NCBI RefSeq assembly: GCF_013376475.1
Contig: NZ_CP045508.1
Span: 2,516,001 to 2,580,000 of the forward strand
Length of the DNA stretch: 64,000 nucleotides
Reading direction: 5' to 3'
Origin: Desulfolutivibrio sulfoxidireducens
GTDB lineage: Bacteria > Desulfobacterota > Desulfovibrionia > Desulfovibrionales > Desulfovibrionaceae
The notes under the pieces are model-generated. The model had not been told where the DNA came from, made no database searches, and saw nothing but the letters and a program-made list of their open reading frames with translations. Of this stretch, positions 34,366 to 42,663 are shown in pieces (position 1 is the first letter of the stretch; every line of letters starts with the position of its first letter). The position numbers and the translations under genes were made by a program.

Positions 34366-34379
34366 CCGTCCCCCTCTGT

Positions 34380-34418
34380 TTTAACCGTATGGTTAAACCT
34401 TTTGGTTGGCTACGTCAA
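34380..34418 (-). promoter_or_regulatory. Operator and promoter region of the second tetR
   Basis: TTTAACCGTATGGTTAAA (34380-34397) is an inverted repeat with 7-bp arms. A -35-like TTGACG lies on the minus strand at 34418-34413. The matching -10 (TTTAAC or TAACCA) is weak and lies inside the palindrome, which fits repression by TetR. A second AACC-TTTT-GGTT repeat adjoins it at 34396-34407. Confidence 0.65.
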
Positions 34419-34559
34419 CCCGGGTTCATGATTTCCCGTCAGCCGCTACAACACGCCGACGGCACGGGCCCGACACAGGCCCGTAACCGTGGCGGGGCAT
34501 GAAGGAAGGGCCATCGACGCGCATGCTTGGTTCTGAATCGCATGCAGGGAGACTCACCC

Positions 34560-37307
34560 ATGCCGGGACGTTTTGCCGGAGCACTCCTTCCGCTCCTTTT
34601 CCTGATCCTTTTTTTCGCGCCAGTCCTTTCGGCCGCCTCCACGACCGGACGCGAGGCGCCCCCAGCCGCGAAAGCCGCCGGCGACTTTTCCCTGGCCCGC
34701 CTGACCGGCCCATTTGGCGACGTCGCCTGGGAATACATGATCGCCGCCCTGGTCGCGGTTTCGGCCCTGACCCTGGTCGCCTATCCCAGAGCGCGCCGCC
34801 TGCCGGCGCGCGTCCCCGGTCCGCACGGGGCCATCCAGGACCGGCGCGCCGGAAAGGAGATGCGGGCCATCCTGACGGCCCTGCACAGCATGGTTCTGGA
34901 GATCGATCATGGCGGACAGGTGCGCCGGGTGCTCACGACCGGCTATCGCCCGGAGGGATTCGACCCGCGGGGGCATGTCGGCGAAAACATCTCCCGCTTT
35001 CTCGACGAACGGAACCACGCGGCCGTGCGCGGCGCCCTGGCCCGGGCCACGGCCGAACAAACGGCCCAGCAGGTGGAATTCACCGCCGGGGAAGGCCCGT
35101 CGCGACGTTTTTTCTCGGCCACCCTCTCGCCCATGCGGGGAAGGGCGGTCATGGCCGTGATCCGGGATGTGACCATGACCAGATCGAGCCAGGAGAAATA
35201 CCGGGAGCTGGTGGAACTGGCCAACTGCGTCATCCTGCGCCTGGACCGCCAGGGCCGGATCACCTTTGTCAACGACTACGCCCAGAGCTTTTTCGGCTAT
35301 ACCCGGGAGGAGCTTCTGGGCCGCCCGGCCCTGGGGACCCTGGTGCCGCCCACGGAATCCACGGGACGCGACCTGGGTAAACTCGTCCACGACATCTGCC
35401 GCCAACCCGAATCCATCCCCTCCGGAGAAAACGAGAACCTCCGAAAAAACGGCGAACGGGTCTGGGTGTCCTGGGCCAATCGGCCCATCATCGAGCATGG
35501 AACGCTGACCGGGGTCTTGTGCGTGGGGTCCGACATCACGCGGCAGCGCCGGACCATGGAAGAGCTTATCCGGCGGGAACGCTTCCACGGGTCGATCATC
35601 GAAAAATCCACGGACGTGATCACCATCGTGGACCAGGACGGCCGCATCCTGCACGAAAGCCCCTCGGCGGCCAAACACCTGGGCCATCCCGTGGAGGAGA
35701 TCGCCGGGACCCCGCTTGGGGAGCACATCCACCCCGCTGACCGGAGGATGGTCGCCGGCATTCTCAAAAGCGTGCAGGCCAACCCTGGCGACAGTCCGGT
35801 CTTCGTCTTCCGACGGACCCGGCGCGACGGCTCCCCGCTCCACCTCGAGGCCACGGCCACCAACTGCCTGGACGACGACGCCGTGTCCGGCATCATCCTC
35901 AACTGCCGGGACGTGACCGAACGCACGGCCTTCGAGGAACAACTGCGGCGCCATGTGTTTCTGGACACCCTGACCGGGCTGCCCAACCGAGCCCTGTTCC
36001 TGGACCGCCTGACCCACGCCCTCGAACGTATCAAGCGCAAGCCCGGCTACCAGTTCGCGGTCCTTTTCGTGGACCTGGACCGGTTCAAGCTGGTCAACGA
36101 CTCGCTTGGCCATTCCGTCGGCGACCGGCTGCTTCAAAAAATCGGCCGCAGGATCGCGTCCTGCCTGCGCCGGGTGGATACCGTGGCCAGATTTGGCGGG
36201 GACGAATACATCCTGCTTTTGGACGAGATCGACGACGACCGGCAGGCCATCCGGGTGGCCGAACGCATCCGCGAGGAACTGACCCGCCCCTTTGTCATGG
36301 ACGAGGCCGAGGTCTTCGCCTCGGCCAGCATCGGCATCGTGTTCAGCACCCCGGACTACACCGACCCGGACCAGATCATCCGCGACGCGGACACGGCCAT
36401 GTTCAAGGCCAAGGCCAGGGGCAAGGGCGGCTACCGGGTCTTTCATTCCCGGATGCACAAGCAGGCCGTGAGCCTTCTGGCCCTGGAGACGGACCTGCGA
36501 AAGGCCGTGGAGCGCGGGGAGTTCGAACTGCATTACCAGCCCATCCTGTCCCTTGAGCCGGCCCGCATGGTGGGCGTCGAGGCGTTGGTGCGCTGGCGGC
36601 GCCCCGACAAGGGCCTGGTCGCGCCCATGGAATTCATCCCCATGGCCGAGGAGACCGGGCTTATCATCCAGATCGGCGAATGGGTCCTGGCCGAGGCCTG
36701 CCGCCGGGTGGGCGGGTTCAACGCCACGGCCGCCGCCGATCGCGCCCTTTTCGTGTCCGTGAACCTTTCGGCCCGCCAGTTCGAGAAGGACGGCCTGGCC
36801 GAGGATATTCGGACCATCCTGCGGCGTACGGGCCTCCCCCCGGGGATGCTCAAGCTTGAGGTCACCGAGAGCGCCATCGCCGCAAACCCGGCCCAGGCCG
36901 CCCTGCTTTTGGAGGAACTGCGAGGTCTGGGCGTCGGGCTGTCCATGGACGATTTCGGCACGGGCTATTCCTCCCTGAGCCACCTGCACGCCCTGCCCTT
37001 CGACACGCTCAAGATCGACCGTTCCTTCGTCAGCGGGCTTGGCCAAAACGGGGACAAAAACGGCAAGATCGTCCATTCCATCATGGCCCTGGCCCACAAC
37101 CTGGACATGTCGGTCATCGCCGAGGGCATCGAGACCGACGCCCAGCTCGAACGGCTTGTGGCCATGAACTGCCGTTTCGGCCAGGGATACCGCTTCGCCA
37201 GACCCACGCCCTTCGACGAGATAACCGGCCTGGAGGACACTCCGGCCGGGCGGGACGTCCCCGCTCCCCGAATTCCGGAACGTTCCGTCCAGGAGCACGC
37301 GCCATGA
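34560..37307 (+). CDS. PAS-GGDEF-EAL c-di-GMP turnover protein
   Basis: A 915-residue membrane protein. A signal or first helix (GALLPLLFLILFFAPVLS) and a second helix (about 57-76, YMIAALVAVSALTLVAYP) are followed by two or three PAS domains (for example ANCVILRLDRQGRITFVNDY and DVITIVDQDGRILHESPSAA). A GGDEF domain follows with FGGDEYILLL, then an EAL domain. The EAL domain is complete in its key residues: GVEALVRW, VNLSARQF, LKLEVTES, MDDFGTGYSS, LKIDRSFV, VIAEGIETDA, GQGYRFARP. Both synthesis and hydrolysis of c-di-GMP are therefore possible. The ATG at 34560 has AGGGAGA upstream. It overlaps the next gene (ATGA). Confidence 0.94.
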   Translation: MPGRFAGALLPLLFLILFFAPVLSAASTTGREAPPAAKAAGDFSLARLTGPFGDVAWEYMIAALVAVSALTLVAYPRARRLPARVPGPHGAIQDRRAGKEMRAILTALHSMVLEIDHGGQVRRVLTTGYRPEGFDPRGHVGENISRFLDERNHAAVRGALARATAEQTAQQVEFTAGEGPSRRFFSATLSPMRGRAVMAVIRDVTMTRSSQEKYRELVELANCVILRLDRQGRITFVNDYAQSFFGYTREELLGRPALGTLVPPTESTGRDLGKLVHDICRQPESIPSGENENLRKNGERVWVSWANRPIIEHGTLTGVLCVGSDITRQRRTMEELIRRERFHGSIIEKSTDVITIVDQDGRILHESPSAAKHLGHPVEEIAGTPLGEHIHPADRRMVAGILKSVQANPGDSPVFVFRRTRRDGSPLHLEATATNCLDDDAVSGIILNCRDVTERTAFEEQLRRHVFLDTLTGLPNRALFLDRLTHALERIKRKPGYQFAVLFVDLDRFKLVNDSLGHSVGDRLLQKIGRRIASCLRRVDTVARFGGDEYILLLDEIDDDRQAIRVAERIREELTRPFVMDEAEVFASASIGIVFSTPDYTDPDQIIRDADTAMFKAKARGKGGYRVFHSRMHKQAVSLLALETDLRKAVERGEFELHYQPILSLEPARMVGVEALVRWRRPDKGLVAPMEFIPMAEETGLIIQIGEWVLAEACRRVGGFNATAAADRALFVSVNLSARQFEKDGLAEDIRTILRRTGLPPGMLKLEVTESAIAANPAQAALLLEELRGLGVGLSMDDFGTGYSSLSHLHALPFDTLKIDRSFVSGLGQNGDKNGKIVHSIMALAHNLDMSVIAEGIETDAQLERLVAMNCRFGQGYRFARPTPFDEITGLEDTPAGRDVPAPRIPERSVQEHAP

Positions 37308-39685
37308 ATCCTCCGGAAATCGCCTCATCCATCATGTTCACGGGAATGCTCGAAAAAAACCGGACCCTGCCGCGAAACGCACTGGCCAGGATGGCCAGAC
37401 GGTTTCTCCCGGACACTCTTCTCGAGACCATCCGGGAGGAGTCCGAAAACATGGCCCTGGGCATCCTGACCCTGCGCATGCCCGAGTCCGTGTTCCGGTC
37501 CGGGGCGTCCGGCCCGGCCCAGGGCCTGTTCGTCATGGAAAGCCTGGTGGAGACGGCCTGCGGCGTGATTCGCCAGGCATGTCCGCAATGCCGGCCCACC
37601 TCCCTGTTCAAGGCCGGCCCGGGCGAGGCGGCGATCATCCTGGCCCACCCCCGGGGTCTTGAATCCGATCTGATCAAGGCCTATCCGGCCATCCGCCGGG
37701 ACATCCTGACCGGGGTTCGGCTACTGGTAAGGGTGCCGGGCGAGCAGGGGCCGGACTTTGACATCGGATACAGTCCCATTCACGTCACCCCGTCCGACGG
37801 CCTGGAAGGGCTGGACTTGGCCATGCTGCGCGCCTACCTGCGGGCCGTGAACCTGGGGGACGAAAAATCCGACGCCAGGCGCGACGAGCGCGCCAGCCTT
37901 GGCCAGCTCTTTCTTACGGTCATGCGCGAAAGGCTGGTGGAACCGGTTTACCAGCCCGTGGTGGACTTCGCCTCGGGCGAGGTCATGGGCTACGAGGCCT
38001 TTTTGCGGGGACCGCGGGACACCCCTTTTTTCGATCCCCTGGCCCTTTTGTCCTTTGCCGAGAAAAACGGGCAGGTGTTCACCCTGGAGCGGCTCTTCTG
38101 GGAAACGGCCGTGGCCAGCCTGGGTCCCCTCGAGCCCGGGCGGCTTTTATTCATCAACATCCACCCGGCCTCCTTCACAGATCCCAAATTCACCCCGGCC
38201 GGACTGCCCGAATTTCTGGGCGGACACGGCCTTGGCCCGGAGAACGTGGTCTTCGAGTTCACCGAGCGCCAGAGCGCCGAGGACCTGGACATCCTGCGGG
38301 AAAAGCTGGACCGCTACCGGGACATGGGCATCCGCACGGCCATCGACGACATCGGCGCGGGCAACATGACCCTGCGGGCCCTGTGCCGCATCCGGCCGGA
38401 CTTCATCAAGGCCGATATCTCGGTCGTCGGCGGCATCCAGTCCAATCCCTTCAACCGGATGATCATGGAGACCCTGGTGGGCCTGGCCGAAAAGTTCAAG
38501 GGCCGGGTGATCGCCGTGGGCATCGAGTCCGAGACCGAACTGACCTCCCTGGCCTCCATGGGGGTGCAGGCCGGGCAGGGCTACTATTTTTCCCGACCGC
38601 TTTTCCCAAAACCCGAGATCACCCCGAGCATCCCGGCCCGGGCCTCCTTCTCGGACGTGGGCCGAGGCGAACTCAAGTGCTCCACCCCGGTTCGCAACCT
38701 CATCGAGCAGACCCTGGTGGTCGGCCCGGGCACGACCATCCGCGAGGTGAAAAAACTCCTGGAGGACAGCCCGCCCATGGCCAACGTGGTCATCGTGGAC
38801 CGCCAAAGGCCCCTGGGCATTCTCATGAACTACAACCTGGACAAGCACTTAAGCACCCAGTTCGGCCTATCCCTGTATTCGGACCGCAAGGTGGTCAAGC
38901 TCATGGACCGGGAGCCCCTGGTGGTGGAGGGCGACCGGCCCCTGGAGGACGTGGCCCGCCTGGCCATGCGCCGGGAAAGCCGCAAGATCTACGATGACAT
39001 CCTGGTTACCGAGGGTGGGGCCTTCGTCGGCACGGTATCGGTCCAGACCATGCTCGACAGCATGGCCCGGGTCCAGGTGGAGCTGGCCAAGGGCTCGAAC
39101 CCGCTTACGGGCCTGGCCGGCAACGTGGCCATCGAGGCCGAGATCAACCGCCGTTCCCGGGAGGGCCTGTCCTCGAGCCTGATCTACGTGGATATCGACA
39201 ACTTCAAGGTCTACAACGACGCCTACGGCTTTAAAAACGGCGACAAGGCCATCCTGCTCACGGCCGAGGCCGTGTGCGAGGCCGTGCGCCGGCATGGGGA
39301 TCCAGGGGATTTCATCGGGCATGTGGGCGGGGACGACTTCATCGTCATCTGCGGCCAGGCCCGGGCGGAGGCCATCTGCCGCCGGATCTGCGAGCGCTTC
39401 GCCACGGCCGCGCCGGATTTGTACCACCCCGAGGACCGGACCAGGGGATTTATCGTCGGCCGGGGCCGGGACGGCCGGGAGGGGGAATTCGCCCTGATGT
39501 CCCTGTCCATCGGCTACCTGGACTGCGCCTTCACCCACCCCTTCACCATGGAGGAGTTGAGCCAGCGGGTGGCCGAGGTGAAAAAATACGCCAAATCCCG
39601 GCCCGGCAATTCCCACGTCAAGGACCGTCGGGCGCCTCTTGGCTCCATGCCGCCGGAGAGCGGGGAGCCGCGTTTGTCGCTTTGA
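37304..39685 (+). CDS. Degenerate EAL - CBS - GGDEF protein
   Basis: A 793-residue soluble protein with the domain order EAL (about 200-445), a CBS pair (about 460-590) and GGDEF (about 600-770). The EAL motif reads YEAFLRGP, and the usual AEGVE reads AVGIE; the Asn, Glu, Asp-Asp, Lys and Gln positions are otherwise kept (INIHPASF, FEFTERQS, AIDDIGAGN, FIKADISVV, GQGYYFSRP). The GGDEF motif reads VGGDDFIVI. The protein may thus be a c-di-GMP sensor, or may keep only cyclase activity. CBS domains often bind adenosine nucleotides. Its ATG overlaps the stop of the preceding gene, so the two are co-translated. Confidence 0.9.
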   Translation: MNPPEIASSIMFTGMLEKNRTLPRNALARMARRFLPDTLLETIREESENMALGILTLRMPESVFRSGASGPAQGLFVMESLVETACGVIRQACPQCRPTSLFKAGPGEAAIILAHPRGLESDLIKAYPAIRRDILTGVRLLVRVPGEQGPDFDIGYSPIHVTPSDGLEGLDLAMLRAYLRAVNLGDEKSDARRDERASLGQLFLTVMRERLVEPVYQPVVDFASGEVMGYEAFLRGPRDTPFFDPLALLSFAEKNGQVFTLERLFWETAVASLGPLEPGRLLFINIHPASFTDPKFTPAGLPEFLGGHGLGPENVVFEFTERQSAEDLDILREKLDRYRDMGIRTAIDDIGAGNMTLRALCRIRPDFIKADISVVGGIQSNPFNRMIMETLVGLAEKFKGRVIAVGIESETELTSLASMGVQAGQGYYFSRPLFPKPEITPSIPARASFSDVGRGELKCSTPVRNLIEQTLVVGPGTTIREVKKLLEDSPPMANVVIVDRQRPLGILMNYNLDKHLSTQFGLSLYSDRKVVKLMDREPLVVEGDRPLEDVARLAMRRESRKIYDDILVTEGGAFVGTVSVQTMLDSMARVQVELAKGSNPLTGLAGNVAIEAEINRRSREGLSSSLIYVDIDNFKVYNDAYGFKNGDKAILLTAEAVCEAVRRHGDPGDFIGHVGGDDFIVICGQARAEAICRRICERFATAAPDLYHPEDRTRGFIVGRGRDGREGEFALMSLSIGYLDCAFTHPFTMEELSQRVAEVKKYAKSRPGNSHVKDRRAPLGSMPPESGEPRLSL

Positions 39686-39836
39686 CGCCCCTAACCCTCC
39701 CCTTTTTCCCCATTCTGGTGATTTTTTTCACGACGATACCTTGATGCGGGTTGCCCTCCGGTATAACGTCCCGGTAAAAGGGCGTTTTTCCCGGCCTCGG
39801 CCCGAGGTTCCACGAGATCACCAAAGGAGGGGTTTC

Positions 39837-40430
39837 ATGAAACGCACGGCAGCGGCGCTTTTCGCCTGCGGGGCGATCCTGTGCGCCAATCCGGCCCTGG
39901 CCGTGGGCCATGACGTGGACTGTAAGGACTGTCATAGCGTGCATGGGGCCAAGGGGGCCTTCATCTTCGGCGTGGCGCCCCTGGCCGAGCAGGCCACGGC
40001 CTATGGCGGCAAGATCGACCCGGCCCAGGTGGACGCCCTGTGTCTGGGGTGTCACAACGACAAAAGCGGCATCACCCCGATCATGCTCAAAAACTCGCAC
40101 CCCACCGGCGTGACGCCCAAAAAGCTCAAGGTGCCGGAGGAGGTGTTGCGCAAAGGGCTTTTGACCTGCGTGGGCTGCCATGATCCGCACCCGTCCAACC
40201 AGAACTACAAGTATCTGACGATCAACACCAATAACGGCAAGGATTTGGGCATATTTTGCGGCAAATGCCACCCCGCCCAGTCCGACCCGGCCACCCTGAC
40301 CAAGGCCGCCAAGGCCCCGATCAAGACGGACACGCCATCGGCCCAGGCCACTCCGGCCCCCCCGGCCGGCCAGGCGGGACCGGCTGGCCAGTCGCCCGGC
40401 AAGCCAGGGACCCCGGTCAAGGGAAACTGA
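39837..40430 (+). CDS. Tetraheme c-type cytochrome with doubled CxxCH motifs
   Basis: A 197-residue exported protein. A Sec signal peptide (MKRTAAALFACGAILCANPA ending in LA) precedes four heme-binding motifs: CKDCH, CLGCH, CVGCH and CGKCH. Their spacing and the sequence around them (DVDCKDCHSVHG, CHDPHPSNQN) fit doubled-CxxCH periplasmic cytochromes. A Pro/Ala/Gly-rich tail of about 45 residues closes the protein, with no anchor visible. The ATG at 39837 has AAAGGAGG upstream. A strong terminator follows. It lies 151 bp after the c-di-GMP genes and may be independently transcribed; a TATAAC box is at 39762-39767. Confidence 0.9.
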   Translation: MKRTAAALFACGAILCANPALAVGHDVDCKDCHSVHGAKGAFIFGVAPLAEQATAYGGKIDPAQVDALCLGCHNDKSGITPIMLKNSHPTGVTPKKLKVPEEVLRKGLLTCVGCHDPHPSNQNYKYLTINTNNGKDLGIFCGKCHPAQSDPATLTKAAKAPIKTDTPSAQATPAPPAGQAGPAGQSPGKPGTPVKGN

Positions 40431-40450
40431 TTTCGGTTTCCGGCATCCAC

Positions 40451-40480
40451 ACGGCCCTCCCCCGGAGGGCCGTTTTTTTT
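40451..40480 (+). terminator. Rho-independent terminator
   Basis: ACGGCCCTCC (40451-40460), loop CCC and GGAGGGCCGT form a perfect 10-bp stem followed by a run of eight T. It ends the cytochrome transcript. Confidence 0.95.
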
Positions 40481-40663
40481 CGGCATTCGAATTGCAGAAA
40501 CTTTCACACAGGGATCGGGACCAGGCTCGATTCAGGCCGGATTTCCAGGAAACTCCCTCCGGCCGCCCTTTGCCTGGGGCGTAAAAGCTGGTAAGGAACT
40601 CGTGGTTTTGAACATCCCGTATGAGTATCTAAAACAATCGTCTGGACGTATCACCCAATCCCC

Positions 40664-41470
40664 ATGATGAAAACCGCCGCACCCGCCGACACCCCCTTCT
40701 CCCTCCTGGGCCGCGCGACCCTGCGCGCGGTTTCGGAACTTGGCGGGCTGGCCGTTTTCACCTTTCTTGGCCTCCGGCACATCCTCACCCTGCCCCCGCA
40801 GGGTAAAAAAATCGTGCAGCAGGTCTATTTCATCGGGGTCAAGTCCATCTTCGTCATCTCCCTGATCGGACTGTTCACCGGCATGGTCCTGGGGCTCCAG
40901 GGCTACCACACCCTGGTCAAATTCGGCTCCGAGGGCCTGCTCGGGGCGGCCGTGTCCCTGTCCATCATCCGGGAACTCGGCCCGGTGCTCACGGCGATCA
41001 TGATCACCGGCCGGGCCGGTTCCTCCATGGCCGCCGAGATCGGCATCATGCGCATCTCGGAACAGATCGACGCCCTGTTCACCATGGACATCGAGCCCAT
41101 GCGCTATCTCATCGCCCCGCGCATGGCCGCCGCGCTCATCTCGTTTCCCCTGCTCACGGCCATTTTCGACGTCATCGGCATCCTGGGCGGCTACCTGACC
41201 GGGGTGATCATGCTCGGCATCAATCCCGGGGTCTATTTCCAACGCATCGACGCCGCGGTGGAGATGGCCGACGTGACCGGCGGCTTCGCCAAATCCATGG
41301 TCTTCGCCCTGCTGGTGGCGGCCATTTGTTGTTATCAAGGGTATTTCACCCATATGCGCCCCGGGGGATTCGGGGCCAAGGGGGTCAGTCTGGCCACCAC
41401 CTCGGCGGTGGTCGTGTCCTGCGTGTCGATCCTTGCGGCCGACTACGCGCTGACTTCCTTGCTGCTGTAA
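40664..41470 (+). CDS. mlaE: MlaE-type phospholipid ABC transporter permease
   Basis: A 268-residue inner-membrane permease of the MlaE/YrbE family, part of the system that moves phospholipids between the membranes. Family motifs seen are FIGVKSIFVISLIGLFTGMV, GAAVSLSIIRELGPVLTAIM, GRAGSSMAAEIGIMRISEQI with the following DAL, and PRMAAALISFPLLT. The Shine-Dalgarno is weak; ATGs at 40664 and 40667 both fit. It heads an operon with mlaD, mlaC and mlaA. The partner ATPase gene mlaF is not adjacent. Confidence 0.95.
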   Translation: MMKTAAPADTPFSLLGRATLRAVSELGGLAVFTFLGLRHILTLPPQGKKIVQQVYFIGVKSIFVISLIGLFTGMVLGLQGYHTLVKFGSEGLLGAAVSLSIIRELGPVLTAIMITGRAGSSMAAEIGIMRISEQIDALFTMDIEPMRYLIAPRMAAALISFPLLTAIFDVIGILGGYLTGVIMLGINPGVYFQRIDAAVEMADVTGGFAKSMVFALLVAAICCYQGYFTHMRPGGFGAKGVSLATTSAVVVSCVSILAADYALTSLLL

Positions 41471-41535
41471 CCCCGCGCGGGGCCGGGATGACGGCCCTTG
41501 CAAGCCGGCCGGGATGGCCATAAAGACTGGGTGAC

Positions 41536-41985
41536 ATGAAAAAATACACGATCGAGACGGCGGTTGGGGTTTTCGTTCTCGCCGGACTTTTGTGCGTGAC
41601 CTACCTGACCGTCAAGCTCGGCAAGATGGAAATCCTGGGCGGCGACCACTACCCGGTGCTGGCCCGGTTCACCGATGTCACCGGACTCGGCGAGGGGGCC
41701 TACGTGGAGATGGCCGGGGTGCGCGTGGGCAAGGTGGCGGCCATCGGCCTTGATCCCAAGGACAACGCGGCCATCGTGAAGCTTCATATCCAAAACGGCG
41801 TGCGCCTGTCCGACGACGCCATCGTCTCCATCAAGACCAGCGGACTTATCGGCGACAAGTACGTCAAGATATCCCCGGGAGGATCCGAAGTGACCGTGGC
41901 CCCCGGCGGGATGCTTCTTGAAACGGAATCCGCCGTGGATTTGACCGATTTGATCGGGAAATACGTCTTTGGCGGCGTGAAATAA
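41536..41985 (+). CDS. mlaD: MlaD (MCE-domain) substrate-binding subunit
   Basis: A 149-residue protein with one N-terminal transmembrane helix (TAVGVFVLAGLLCVTYLTVK) and a single MCE domain (YPVLARFTDVTGLGEGAYVE, VRVGKVAAIGLD, SGLIGDKYVKISPGGS). MlaD forms a hexameric ring on MlaE in the periplasm that channels lipids. The domain is complete, although the protein is shorter than the 183 residues in E. coli. It starts 65 bp after mlaE. Confidence 0.95.
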   Translation: MKKYTIETAVGVFVLAGLLCVTYLTVKLGKMEILGGDHYPVLARFTDVTGLGEGAYVEMAGVRVGKVAAIGLDPKDNAAIVKLHIQNGVRLSDDAIVSIKTSGLIGDKYVKISPGGSEVTVAPGGMLLETESAVDLTDLIGKYVFGGVK

Positions 41986-42040
41986 AACCCACGGAACGGG
42001 CTCGGCCTTTTCGCGAAACAAACCTTCGAGGATGACGGGC

Positions 42041-42628
42041 ATGATGCACACCATGAAATTTTTTCTTGCAGGGCTTGTCCTGGTTCTCCTTTTCCCGACG
42101 ACAGGTCTGTCCGGTCCGCCACAGGATACCCTGCAAAACTCGGTGGATCAGGTCATCATCCTGCTGCGCGACCCGGCATACAAAGACGCGACCACCCGTC
42201 CGGAAATGCGCGCCAAGCTCATCAAGACCATCCAAAGCATCTTCGACGCCACGGAACTGTCCCGCCGGGCCCTGGCCGCCAATTGGAACAAGTTCTCCGA
42301 ACAACAGCAAAAAAGGTTCACCGATGCCTTCCTGACGCTTCTGCAAAACACGTATCTCGATCGCATCGAAAGTTATAGCGATGAAAAGGTCCATTACGTC
42401 GATGAACGGATGCTCGCGGCCGACCGTGCCGAGGTAAACACCGTGGTTTCCGGAAAAGGCAAGGAAATCCCCATTTCCTATCGGATGCGCAACGCCAGTG
42501 GCTGGAAGGTCTATGATGTGGTCATCGAGGGGGTCAGCCTGGTGCAGAACTACCGCAACCAGTTCGCCCAGATTCTTATGAACCAGCCTCCCGATGCCCT
42601 GATAGACATGCTTGTGAAAAAATCGTAG
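42041..42628 (+). CDS. mlaC: MlaC periplasmic phospholipid-binding protein
   Basis: A 195-residue Sec-exported protein of the MlaC/Ttg2D family, which carries phospholipid across the periplasm between MlaA and MlaFEDB. A signal peptide (KFFLAGLVLVLLFPTTGLSG) is followed by DTLQNSVDQVIILL, LSRRALAANWNKFS, FTDAFLTLLQNTYLDRIESY and the C-terminal GWKVYDVVIEGVSLVQNYRN, all typical of the family. The ATG at 42041 suits the GAGG at 42029-42032; an ATG at 42032 lies too close to that site. Confidence 0.93.
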   Translation: MMHTMKFFLAGLVLVLLFPTTGLSGPPQDTLQNSVDQVIILLRDPAYKDATTRPEMRAKLIKTIQSIFDATELSRRALAANWNKFSEQQQKRFTDAFLTLLQNTYLDRIESYSDEKVHYVDERMLAADRAEVNTVVSGKGKEIPISYRMRNASGWKVYDVVIEGVSLVQNYRNQFAQILMNQPPDALIDMLVKKS

Positions 42629-42663
42629 ATACGAAAACGTAACAACGTACGGACACCAGCACC

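Noticed and set aside
34554-37328. Minus-strand open frame of 924 codons antisense to the PAS-GGDEF-EAL gene
   Set aside because: The plus strand encodes complete GGDEF and EAL motifs; the antisense product is low-complexity His/Gly/Gln-rich sequence without domains.
40762-40800. Intact insertion sequence or prophage gene anywhere in the window
   Set aside because: No transposase, integrase or phage structural gene was recognised in any frame; only the repeat array at 30301-30348 hints at an old mobile end.
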